A DNA stretch of 64,000 nucleotides. Source: Capsicum annuum (taxonomy: Eukaryota; Streptophyta; Magnoliopsida; Solanales; Solanaceae). The stretch is taken from assembly GCF_002878395.1 (NCBI RefSeq), contig NC_061121.1:136498495-136562494 (forward strand), given 5' to 3'. The notes under the pieces are model-generated. The model saw nothing but the letters and a program-made list of their open reading frames with translations, had not been told where the DNA came from and searched no databases. Made by a program: the position numbers and the translations under genes. Each line of letters begins with the position of its first letter. The stretch's first letter is position 1. Positions 24,657 through 34,839 of this stretch are shown piece after piece.

Positions 24657-25482
24657 TTACATGCCATCATTATTTCTGTACAAAACCTCGCCTCGCATTG
24701 GTCGGCCTACTTCTTGGAGGTCTATTTCCACAAGTTTCATAATACAGCAGTCATTTCTAACAAGAGCTCTTATTCATCTCTCTAGAGTTACATCCACCAT
24801 AGTGTATTCCCGTTCCCACCACAACTCTTCCTTTTGATCTCTTATTCTCCATCTCCTATTTTTCTACTCTTTTCCTCAGACTTAGTCTTTTGATAACTGC
24901 ACTCATGAATGTATCCTTGTTAAGCTTTCGATGCATCGAAATTGGCATTGGGATAGCCTCAAGTCCCATCAACTTTGCTACGACTCCGGGTTTACACCAA
25001 ATCACTTTCTCTCCTGCTATTGTCGAGGGCATGTTTTAAGTTTGACTACTTGTCATGTCCATTTTGCTGTTGCAGCACATTGATTTTCTCTCACCAACAC
25101 TTGTGCTTAGTAAAGGAGACATGTTGCAGAAGGAAGACCCGTACATGGCATCTTTTGCATCAAGAGAGAATCGGGGATACTAATTTAATGTGTTCCTTGT
25201 TGCTCGTAGAATGTCAGAACTGTTGACACATGACATTTTATGTCGAACATGCGGCCCATATTCGTTCAGCTTTGCCATATTCTCCTCCTTGTCTAATTGG
25301 AGCAACATCTCCTCCAATGTTGTTTGTCTTCCTCTTTCGTTTAGCATTAGATCACTAGTGTCCGTGATGTAATTAGGAGATGAAACAGGACGGATAAAGT
25401 CTGAGGTTTGATGATTGAGCGTGGAAGTAGAGGCATCGTTATTACAAAAGCTTTTAAAGCCTTTCCTCATCTTAGCTCCCAT
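24657..25482 (-). pseudogene. Pseudogene of a plant DUF3741-type (VAKLMGL motif) protein
   Basis: Read on the minus strand from ATG at 25482 (MGAKMRKGFKSFCNNDAST). The first 100 codons are open and resemble a family of small plant proteins of unknown function: a TLEEMLLQLDKEE helix, then MSCVNSSDILRATRNTLN. A TAG stop follows at 25179 where the family has glutamine before YPRFSLD. The same frame goes on through DAKDAMYGSSF and, after a TAA, the hallmark WCKPGVVAKLMGLEAIPMPI motif near 24960-25010. It then enters a basic helix broken by another TAG. A one-base frame change gives a possible C-terminus (CIMKLVEIDL) ending at a TAA at 24657. Three stops and a frameshift argue against function. 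Whether the lack of introns reflects retroposition is unknown. The family name is from memory of the VAKLMGL motif. Confidence 0.7.
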
Positions 25483-26330
25483 GACATTTTACAGTTGAAA
25501 GAAAGATAAGTCTTTCATGCTTTCCCGAGCTAAGGGATTGTTTCAAGGATATATGTGGGGTGATTGTTTTGTTTTGAAATGAATGAATTCAAACCTAGGT
25601 AATTCATAAAGAAGACATGCAAGGCATGAATGAAGTAAATAGCGAGCGGTGTTAGGTTGTTTTCTCAGCCTTAAAAGGATTCATATGATAAAACAGCTTA
25701 GCGTTCGCAAGACCCGTCAGGAAAAAGTTATAATATCAAGGATTGAATCAATGCGCAAGTGGCTTTAACCAACACTCTTTGCTGCTTCATTTCCTCAGTG
25801 AATAGAAAACTATTTTTTGTCTACAACCGTAATGTTAATATGTACATCATCCGCTGAATTCTAATATTTCAAATTGAATTAGTAATGACGAACGAGTTTA
25901 TGATAATCATTCCACATCAGTAAATGAAAAGCATCCATCAGATAACAAATTAACCCATATTACCCAAAAAAAAATATTTTTTATCGAGTTACACTGTCTC
26001 CCATGATTAACCACCTGAACAATGAGATTAGATTTAGTAGAGATTATCTTTTACGATGGGATTTGATTTAGTTCACATACTGAAAGTGAGTTATAGTTCA
26101 CAAGATAGAAGGAATTTCCCGGCTTTGATAATGAAAGAAATTTAACCTACCTCAGTTATATTCTCTCTGACTTCTCCTCCAAGGATAATTCTCGTTCATC
26201 GAGCTAAAAAGCACATACATGCAAGATATTTTTGAGTCTCGACACTAACATTATAAGATCTTACGTGAAAAGAATTGGTCGCAACATCATAACTTATCAG
26301 TAAATCCTATAATGACCTTTAACTTAAATA
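25483..26330. other. Intergenic; no gene seen
   Basis: AT-rich sequence between the pseudogene start and the Stowaway-like element. It would include the former promoter of the pseudogene. No recognised repeat or frame. Confidence 0.5.
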
Positions 26331-26331
26331 G

Positions 26332-26600
26332 TACTCCTGTCCATCTATCTTTACTTATTAGTTGTTACTATCCTATTGGCACAGGAATAAAGAAGCAATG
26401 TTAAGAGTAATTTTACCATATTATACTTTAAATATAATAAATTAAATACTTTGAAAAATACATTATATAATGAATCGTATTTAATCCTAAGGACAAAATG
26501 AGTGAAAATAGGTAAATTATCCATTGGTTTTATAAACTGGACATGTATTGTTAGACATCCCAAAATAGAAAAGTGGACAATTAAAGATGGACGGAGAGAG
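26332..26600. mobile_element. Stowaway-like MITE
   Basis: Left end 'tactcctgtccatctatcttta' (26332 on) and right end '...aagatggacggagaga' are inverted copies of the Stowaway-type 'CTCCCTCCGTCC' terminus. It is about 270 bp with an AT-rich, non-coding interior. The right flank does not show a clean TA duplication, so the exact edge is uncertain. Confidence 0.6.
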
Positions 26601-27076
26601 CAAACATTAGCTTTGCAGAAATGTTGGGGAAAAGGGAAGGAAGGAAAAAAAGAGGGAAACTAACAGGTGTTGAATGGATTATAACTTACTGTTTATCATC
26701 ATCAGCTTAACACATCAAGAATTTGATCACTCAGATCTCGAAAGAAGGAATGCATGCCACTAAAAAAGACATCAAGCTACAAGTATTGCCAGAGGGAGAG
26801 TGAATTCATTGTATCAAGTCTATCCACTTCCAAGACTTGACTCAAAAAGCTGGCTCCCCAGTGAGGAATCTAGCCACAAACCTGATCAAAGATCAAGGTT
26901 GTACATGCGAGCACTTGATATATACGCAGAAGCACAAAGCGTGACTAGAATATTAACTAACAATTGGTGCCACATATAGAATCACAGCAAACCTAAGCTT
27001 ACAAAGATTAGGTAGACTAAAAAATATATACATACAGAGACAAACAAATCCTTATCCCCAGTCATTCAACAGGTAT

Positions 27077-30000
27077 TCAGCAATCTGGAGCTTCATTAGC
27101 CTTGACAAATCGACCCTTAACTCGCTTTCTAGTATCAGCTCTTGCCTTCCTCGATTCATATCGAATGTGCTTATCATATCTAGACATCACAACTCACAGA
27201 CTCAAGGATGCAACAAAGCCAAGATATAGGAGCAAACTCAAAGGCAACAAGAGAAAACTATGTTGAAAAGGAAACTGAAAGAGAACCTACCTTCGTGTCT
27301 TCTTTTTCTCCTTATAACGTTGCATTGCATTTCCTCTGTTCTTTGCCATAAGCTCCATATCAGCCTTGAGTGTTTCTGCACAGCTGTTTTCACCTCCCAC
27401 AACAATGCTTTGGTCCATAAAGTTCAGATCAGTAGATACACCACAGCATTTTGGCTTAACATAACCTGAGTCGGATGAGTTCTTTATTCTTGGTAAATTG
27501 TTGCTCTCAGATGTCGCTGGCCCCTGGCTTGCTGCTCGGTTGTTCGAATTATTCTGCAAGGCAATAAGCAAGTTATTTCTCAGGTTCAGGAGGAAGACAT
27601 GTGTATCATATAGTTTAAATCATCAGCTTCTTGGCAGTTTACTTCATAGAACCTCCAATTGTCATGATTCATGAAGGTGGTCACCAGAAAAATTTAAGAG
27701 TTTATTATAATTGGTGAGGTCATAGGTTAAACGCACAGCCAAAATACTTGTGCACCATGACTTTGCTAGAATTTTACAATTTGTGAAGCTAATATATATC
27801 CTATTCCACAGCACAAAAAGGAAACCTCAATATTCCGCCGAAACAGAACAAAGAATGTAAGTTGGTAAAAGAAGTCTCTGATCTGTCCAGAAAACCTTTT
27901 TTGTTAAGCCTGATCTGCCACTTAAAAGTACAAGTATGAAGAATTCGTGCCACATTCATTGATTTAGGGGATTAAAATATAACACATTGAGATCAACTTA
28001 ATGAAAAAAGAAAATCAAAATTAAGTTGTGGCTAGAGATTACACTGAAGGCTGTCATATCATCATGGGCAGCAGAGCAGTTAATGCCAGAAAATCCTAAT
28101 CCTTTTGAAGATGCTAATGATGTTCCTCTTATGAGTTCATCATAGCTTTTCATCATGTACGCCATGTCGCTCTCGCTGTAGTCTGCTTCCAATGAGCGGG
28201 ACTGTTCATGGCTCCTCAACTGCCCTAGATTAAAATCCCATATCTGAAGAAACAAATACAAGAAGGAAGTATAGCAAGCTAGTATCTTTTCAGGTAACTA
28301 AAGATGGTACAAGATGAAGTATATCTCTTCCTTCTAAATATTTCTAGTCCAGAAAAGCAAAAGCAAAATTCATTGACCGTAATTGTTACTCTTTAAGCTC
28401 GTTGCAGGTTTCTAAACTTCCTAATACTTTTTGCAAGAGAAGATTAAAGTGGAATGATTGATTTTAACAGCTCAAAGATAGTTCTCAATATCATATTTTT
28501 CCAAAAAAGGAAATAAAAGATTTACTTAATACTGAGGCGGCATATAAAATCCAACACCATGGTATTATGTACCTCTATTTACTTAAAGATGAAGATATTA
28601 TCTTGATGACATCTCAAGCACAAAATAGACCATAAGAAAGGAAAAGCCTCAAATATGTCATCAAACTATTGTTACATAAAAGCTTCGTTCGTGCCATTAT
28701 TGTTTAATGGTGGTTTTGCACAACTTTTTTTGCCACATGGCCTCCAAGTAGAAGTCCATGTCACCAAATTTAAATTAATCAATATTACTTAAAATCAAAT
28801 TGAAAATCGTACCCATTAAAGTAAAACCCAACCCACACCATTAAAATAAAAATAGGACTCATTGGAATAAAAATCGGACCCATAATTAGGTAGGATGTGG
28901 GTCGGGTTTTATTTTCATGGGTACAACTTTAAATTTTGATTTTAATTAATACTAGTTGACTTGAAGGTGACGTAGACCTCTAATAAGAGACCACATGGCA
29001 AAAATGATTTTGTAAAACCACCGTTAAAAAATAATGGCACGAAAGAACCTTTTATGTAACAACAATGACAGAGATGAGACAAATTTTTAACAGATGACAC
29101 AAATGAGACATTTCTAATAGTTCGATGGCATATTTGAGCCCTTTCTCTTTTTTTTTTGTATAACCGTGATGTCCAGGTCAGCTTAAGCACACCTCGACTA
29201 ATTTCATGGGATGCCTGTTCTTTCGAGTACACAAAATCTGCATTTTGGCAAAACAACTTCAACACAAGTTCAAGAATAAATCAAGAACACTTATGAAGTC
29301 TTTCCAACACTTTCAACACAAGATCAAAATGACCTTTCAAAGAAGTGCGTTTTCAATATTTTAAAGAAAAATAGATAAAGCAGAAAAAGCCAAGTACTCC
29401 GAATTCACGGAGTGTCTTTAAGGAAATAATTCTCCTCAAATACCCGAGGTTGCGAAATTTTCTTCCCAGGATAAAATGGCTTAACAATCCGACAGTAGTG
29501 GTACCTCAAACGATCGGATTCTCTTCGAACTCACTCAATGGGAGATGATCACACAGAGTTTTTCAGAAGACAAGAAGTGTTTATAATGCAGAAATTTTTG
29601 TTTCAAACCTGTGGAGAACTGCAGATTTATATAGTCATTAAGTGCCCCTTCCGAAAGGTAGCAATGGTTCATCGGAAAGGTGTGTCCTTTGGAACAGTCA
29701 TGTATGTCTATTCGAAACAGTGTGTCTTTTCCAAACAGCCACAACCATTCAAACAGTCATACCTTTTCCCGAAACAGTGTGTCTTTTACACGAAGAGTTG
29801 TATCCCTTCCGAGCATTGTTTCTGCATGCAGGTTAATGGAGGAACAAAACCTGCAAAAACTGTTGCGTTTTGTTTCTTTTGATTTTTTCAAACAGGATTT
29901 CTCTCAAGTTTCAAAAAAAATTTGTCCAAAAAGATTAATCTCGATCGATCATTTGACAAATCCGAAGCCGAAGCCGAAGCCGAGCGACGACGACGGCGCG

Positions 30001-31859
30001 AGGCACCTCTTGGTTCTTGCCTCACTTACCATGTGGAGTAAACACTAGAAAGTTTCCTTCTCCCGTCAATGTGGGAGAATTAGTAGACTTTCCCATTTTT
30101 GAGTACACTTTCCATTTTGAGTGTTATCTCAATTTTTCCCTCCACTTGGTTCCCTCCATTTTCCATCCACACATTTAATCTTGAACCCAACAATGCCTAC
30201 CGCCTCCCACCAGCAACAAGTACCAGGCAACTCCATCCACCAAGGCTAGAACAAATGAAAAGAAATCACCTAGTGTTTGTCTCTCTTGGGAATTGAAGCT
30301 AAGGTACCTGAGACCTCATGATACACAATCCAACTTCATTGAAGCACTAGGCCACACCCTTGAGTGCATAACTGAACCTTTCCCTAAAAAGAATATGGGA
30401 ATCTCCTGAACTTTACACAAATGCCAAAATCATTTGAAATCACAAAAAGGAGGATCAGCTGGTAAGATCTAGATTATTACCGATGCACAACCAACTCAAA
30501 ATCTAACAAAACTAGACAGCTAGGCAATTTGACGTACTGCCCGTGCACATTTAATATAACCACATCTTTTAGTACAAGAACTTGTCTTTCCAACCCCCTA
30601 TCCCCAAAATTGTAATATGATGGCAGTTACCTCTTCTTTTTACACATGCACTGGAAACAAATCAAGCTAAATCCCAAGTTTCGTGCATATCTCAAATGTA
30701 CTCGAAAGGCATTAAACAATATAGGCTTATCAAATCTTCTTTTCTCAACTCAATTGCATCATTATACTTGCATATCCATGTTGAATGTTCTATTATTAAT
30801 CACATCACTGTTAGTATGAAGAAATCCTTTCAACTAAAATTCTATAGACAATGCAAAGAAAACAGCTTTATTTTACAATTCTGCACGACATTTGAAACAA
30901 AATAAATGTATTGAACAATACATAATGAGACAATAGAACAGGATCGCACTTCTTCGGGCTGAGCAAAATGTCCTAGTCATGACTGAATAGCAACGTGAAA
31001 ATGCCTAGAGGAATACCTGAGTGTTTTGATCATAGGAATTTTCGCTCCACAAAATGTTTCGTTCCACCACTTGGTCACTGTCTTTTGGATTATGAGGAAT
31101 AATCAAAGAGTTAAAAGGCACATTTTGCGGCTGTTGCTGCTCAAGCTTCTGAGCGACACCAACCATGACTGCATCACTCCCATCCATCACATTAACATTT
31201 CCCTGCCAATCACTACTGTCATTAGGTGTCTTTAGAACCAAATCTTCCGCTCCAGCTCCAACCCCATCAGCTAAATCCCTCTTGAATAGCTCAGTTAATT
31301 GTTTGAGTATCACTTGTTTCTGCTTGCCACAAGTTGGAGTTTGTTTTCTACCCACCTCACGAGCAGAGGCAGTAATGGAGTAAATCCCAGAATTATTAAC
31401 GCTAGGTACCATCAAATCTTGCAACAAGATAGAAGGAGGAGGAGCATCCTTAGACATCCAAGAAGGACAGGTGGGCTGCTTGTGAGGTCGTTTCTTGGCC
31501 TCAATATCTAAACCCCAAGCTGAAGCCAGGTCAGAAGCAGAAGGGCAGCCGGAGAACCCTTCAACTGGGTTCCGATCGTGTGTGCCAGATACTGCACAGC
31601 TTCCATGAGCATCCCAATCGCATTCTCGGCAGAGTACGAGGTTGTCCGTGGCACAACGGATGGAGACAGGTTCGGAGCCACAGTTATCACAGATCTGAGA
31701 ACGAAGGTGCTTCTTGGAGAGAGCGTTAGCTGAATGAACTAGTTGGTCACAAAAGATACACAGCTTAGCTGTATCAGCTCGGCAATAAAGGATCGCAATT
31801 TCCTGATTGCAGAAATCGCAGGGACGGCTTTCTCCGCCACTCCGGAGGTCAGAATTCAT
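27077..31859 (-). CDS. CONSTANS-like B-box zinc finger/CCT protein (COL13/14/15 type)
   Basis: Nuclear transcriptional regulator of the plant BBX family; relatives act in light, photoperiod and growth responses, but the exact role of this subgroup is not shown by the sequence. Exons on the minus strand: 31859-31017, 28243-28043, 27553-27291 and 27179-27077. All introns are GT-AG; the joined length is 1410 nt, 469 residues plus TGA. The start is the only in-frame ATG before the B-box; a longer open frame upstream has only TTG. B-box 1 has ligands C14, C17, C26, D29, C34, C37, H42, H51. B-box 2 has C57, C60, C69, D72, C77, C80, H85, H94. Both are complete. [19 protein letters not shown] segment follows, as in COL9-15 relatives. 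The middle is Gln/Ser/Asn-rich. The CCT domain is residues 421-463, split by intron 3 (phase 2), with [10 protein letters not shown] and KGRFVKA. The protein ends six residues later. Two B-boxes plus CCT place it in BBX structure group II. No defect is seen. Confidence 0.95.
28645..29140. mobile_element. Foldback (palindromic) MITE in intron 1
   Basis: The ends are inverted: 'gcctcaaatatgtcatcaaac' at 28645 and the complement of 'ggctcaaatatgccatcgaac' at 29140. The inverted similarity continues through most of the element: 'tgccattattgtttaatggtggtttt' pairs with the 29006-29036 region, and 'gtacccatt...aaaacccaacccac' pairs with 'gtgggtcgggtttta...atgggtac'. The right arm has an extra ~50 bases (29063-29118). 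A transcript would fold into a long hairpin. No coding capacity. Confidence 0.8.
29150..30380 (-). mobile_element. tRNA-derived SINE, interrupted by a solo LTR
   Basis: The SINE reads on the minus strand. The 5' part (30380-30193) has a tRNA-like head: an A-box-like 'ggtgtggcctagtgcttcaa' and a degraded B-box in 'gaggtctcaggtaccttagcttcaattccc'. The 3' part (29215-29150) ends with '...gtccaggtcag' in reverse and a poly-A tail (T9 at 29150-29158 on the plus strand). The two parts join exactly when the LTR and one target copy are set aside. This matches a Solanaceae SINE type I remember. Outer target duplications are not clear. Confidence 0.75.
29216..30192 (-). mobile_element. Copia-type solo LTR inside the SINE
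   Basis: On the plus strand it runs from TGTTCTTTCG to CCCAACA, i.e. TG...CA. It is flanked by an exact 5-bp duplication ATGCC (29211-29215 and 30193-30197). The minus-strand reading starts TGTTGGGTTC and has a 'cacattgacgggagaagg' phrase and a GCCGTCGTCGTCGCTCGG-like GC-rich patch (29966-29999). I associate these with copia LTRs of Solanaceae. Three imperfect GAAGCC(G) repeats lie at 29964-29980. Length 977 bp. No internal region, so it is a solo LTR. Confidence 0.85.
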
Positions 31860-31949
31860 TATCACGATCTGGGTTTGGCGGCGTAAAGTTGAAAATTGCA
31901 GCAATCTTGATGTTTATATTGCAAGCGAAAGGCATCATTTCCAACCCGT
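31860..31949 (-). promoter_or_regulatory. Probable 5' leader and core promoter of the B-box gene
   Basis: This is the only stretch of unique-looking sequence between the ATG and the first upstream transposon. On the minus strand an AATATAAAC (TATA-like) sequence lies about 55 bases upstream of the ATG. If it is used, the leader would be very short; transcription could instead start further up within transposon sequence. Confidence 0.3.
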
Positions 31950-32335
31950 CCTATACGAGAAAAATTTAAAGCATATTTAAATTATATAAGTAATCTATTA
32001 CATATTTTAATTATATAAAAATGATATTATTATCTCTCTGCAACCTCCATTGTAAGGTATGTGTTACATTTATTTTAGGCGCATTCAACCTATTAAATAA
32101 CCCACCCTAAATTATAATCAAAAAATTTGAATCCACACATAAACTATATAAGTGACCTATTACACACTTTAACTATAAAAAATGATATTTTTTACTGATG
32201 TGGCATCACGTGTAAAACATTACACTATATATAAGTGGTGGTAGCTTGACGGAGTGTAAATAATTTTATTTTTTTATAGTTTAGGTGTGTAATAGGTCAT
32301 TAGTATAGTTTAGATGTGGCTTCGACTTTTTGGGT
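31950..32335. mobile_element. MITE-like inverted repeat next to the B-box promoter
   Basis: A sequence at 32131-32185 ('ccacacataaactatataagtgac' and following 'ctattacacac') recurs inverted at 32268-32326. A third, more diverged direct copy lies at 31967-32030. The outer edges are approximate. The element is non-coding and AT-rich and begins only about 90 bp upstream of the B-box start codon. Confidence 0.65.
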
Positions 32336-32365
32336 ATAGGATATATTTTCAGAATGCTTGCTTAA

Positions 32366-33177
32366 CAGCCTATTTGGATGGTGGTTTCCATGGTATGGTA
32401 TGGTTACAATGGGAACCATGTTTATTTCCATGGTTTTTTAAAAATGATGGTATGGTATGTTCCATGGTTTGGAATGAACCAATTTATTGAACCACCAAAT
32501 TGATAGTGTGTCATAGTTTTCATTTTTCTTTTCCAATTATATCCTTATATAATTTTCTTTAATTATATTTTATCCTTATCAACAAAATACATGCTAAGAC
32601 TATGCATTTATTAACAAGATCGAAGATTGCAGAGTGGGAAAAATGATCACAGTTATTTAGTAGTAGTAGTTTTTAATGCCAATAAAAACTCAATTCAATC
32701 AAAATAAATTGAAAATAGAAATGGAGGGAAACAAAGTGGATGCACAAAAAAGCATATACATGGGAAGTGATTTTTGAACTCTAAAATACATGTATACCAA
32801 TTATTTTATTGATTGGGAAGTACTTCCCGATTGCATTAGTTTGCATTCGTCAAACCTTTGTTTAGCAAATATCCTTGTGAATTTGGCGTCTTAAAAGGAT
32901 CACCGGGTAGCTATGAGAAGCATCAAGAAAGAAAGAACAATTGGTTATGCTAGCACTGATATGGATAAAAAAGTTGATATCTCAAACGTATTATAATTAA
33001 GGGTATTTTAATAAATTTACCTGTTACCATACCGTACCATACCATCAAACCAAACAAAAAATCTATTATTAAACCGCAGTAAACGATACAGTCCATCCAA
33101 ACATGATACTGTACCATACCATACTACACCATATCATATATTATGAAATCATGGCAAACCATCATCCAAATAGACTG
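32366..33177. mobile_element. Terminal-inverted-repeat element with 3-bp TAA flanks
   Basis: Left end CAGCCTATTTGGATGGTGG and right end ...CATCCAAATAGACTG are inverted copies with one or two mismatches. Both ends are rich in CCATACCATACC / GGTATGGTATGG. Flanking TAA occurs on both sides (32363-32365 and 33178-33180), consistent with a PIF/Harbinger-type 3-bp duplication, but TAA is common in AT-rich DNA. 812 bp, no transposase frame. Confidence 0.7.
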
Positions 33178-33325
33178 TAAAGAAATGAATGTGCTTTAGT
33201 ACAATATTATCTTTGAAATGGACAGAGAAGACGAGCAAAATCTCCTTTTTAGGGTTTTCAAGGAATGAGTATGTGGGTTTTGAAAATATCTTGAACTTTT
33301 TGCTGAAATGGCATACGGTTCTAAC

Positions 33326-34832
33326 GAGTTAATTCCTCAAAATGTCATTGAACTTGTATAAGTATTCCACTAAAATAATTTTTGTTTCTTTTTGGACAAT
33401 ATTGTCAGTGAACTATGCACTTCTTATAAGATAAAACTAAGAAATTGTTAAGAATATATTTGGAGAACCACAAAAAAGAGGAAATTAGAAGTAATTACAC
33501 TTAATTAGGAATAGAGAATTAGGTGCAATTATGTAATGTAATTACAAAGTTACATTTTATTTTTTTTATTTTTTTTAACTTAAGTTTAATATCTTTTTCT
33601 TTTAAATTTCTTTTTTATTTCTATTATTTTAATTTCTTTTTTATTTTTACTTTTTTTTTTAATTTTACATTATTTATCTTTCATTTCTTTTCTTTCCATT
33701 TTCCAACTTTACTTCTTATGATTCAATATAATTACTTTTTTTTTTTGCTTTATTTAGCACATTATTAAATTTTTATAATTTTTATTCTATTGTTTGAATT
33801 AAAGTAGTATTTTATTATTGAATGAGATTATAGACTTATGTGTTTTTCGTTCTTCTGAATTATATTTACTCGTCGGAATTTTATACAAGAGTATTATGTT
33901 TTTCTCTTGGATTTTGAATTTATGTTTCGATTTATTTGTTTTAGTATTATAGACATGCTATTTCATATTGCATGTCACTGCAAATTGTCTAATAACATAT
34001 AATTTCAATTTTTCTATAGCTTTCCAAATATGTCCTTAACTATCTTTTAGTTTCACTTTATTTTAGAATAGTTTAATGACAATATTTTTCTAAAAGAAAT
34101 TAACAAAAATTACTTTAGTGGGATGTTTGTACAAGTTCAATGGCAATTTGGAAAATTAACTCGATAATTTGAAGTGACATGCAATATAAAATAACAAGTC
34201 TATAGTACTAAAACAAATAAATTGAAACATAAAACAAAACACAAATTGAAAATTCAAGAAAAAAACACAATACTCTTGTATAAAATTCCAACGAGTAAAT
34301 AATTCAAAAAAAAAGGAAAACACACAAGTCATCTCATTCAATAATAAAATACTACTTTAATTCAAACACTAGAATAAAAATACAATAATGCGCTAAATGA
34401 AGAAAAAATACGAGTAATTATATTGAATCATAAGAAGTAAAGGTTGGAAAATGAGAAGAAAAGAGATGAAAGATAAATAATGTAAAAAGAAAAAAATAAA
34501 AATAAAAATAAAAAAGAAATTAAAATAATAGAAATAAAAAAATAAAAGTAAAAGAAAAAAGAAATTAGAATTAAAAAAAGAAATAAAATGTAACTTTGTA
34601 ATTACATCACGTAATTGCACCTAATTCTTTATTCCTAATTGAGAATTGGACTGTGTAATTACATCTAATTTCACTTTCCTTGTGGTTCTCCAAACATATC
34701 CTTAACAATTTCTTAATTTTACCTTATAATGGAAAGAAGTGCATAGTTCAGTGACAATATTGTCCTAAAAGAAACAAAAGTTACTTTAGTGGGATGTTTA
34801 CATAAGTCCAATGACATTTTGAGGAATTAACT
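33326..34832. mobile_element. Large compound foldback element
   Basis: Two arms of about 665 bp (33326-33989 and 34165-34832) are inverted copies. Examples are 'gagttaattcctcaaaatgtc' at 33326 against 'gacattttgaggaattaactc' ending at 34832, and 'gcatgtcactgcaaatt' against 'aatttgaagtgacatgc' at the centre. The spacer 33990-34163 ends with a further copy of the outer right terminus ('ttagtgggatgtttgtacaag...attaactcg'). 33326-34163 is thus itself an 838-bp TIR element, and 34165-34832 is a partial inverted copy of it. The interior is very A/T-rich and low-complexity; the frames there are not coding. Confidence 0.8.
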
Positions 34833-34839
34833 CCGATTC

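Larger units (their letters stand above)
28244..31016 (-). other. Intron 1 of the B-box gene, carrying nested transposons
   Basis: Donor CAG|GTATTC at 31016 and acceptor CTTCAG|ATATGG at 28244, both phase 0. Its 2773 nt compare with 489 nt for intron 2 (27554-28042) and 111 nt for intron 3 (27180-27290). At least 1.7 kb is accounted for by a foldback element (28645-29140), a split SINE and a solo LTR (29216-30192). 30390-31000 shows nothing recognisable. The small plus-strand frames inside it are non-coding LTR/SINE sequence. Confidence 0.9.

Noticed and set aside
24603..25372. Plus-strand frames opposite the pseudogene
   Set aside because: The minus strand carries the recognisable family motifs; the plus frames have none.
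29535..30048. Overlapping frames of up to 122 codons in intron 1
   Set aside because: They lie wholly in a solo LTR defined by TG...CA ends and a target duplication; repeated CAG/TTC-type phrases explain the openness.
31026..31511. Several open plus-strand frames opposite exon 1 of the B-box gene
   Set aside because: They are antisense shadows of a well-supported coding exon.
33523..34620. Phe/Tyr-rich frames that look like membrane proteins
   Set aside because: They come from T-rich low-complexity arms of the foldback element and are mirrored on both strands.
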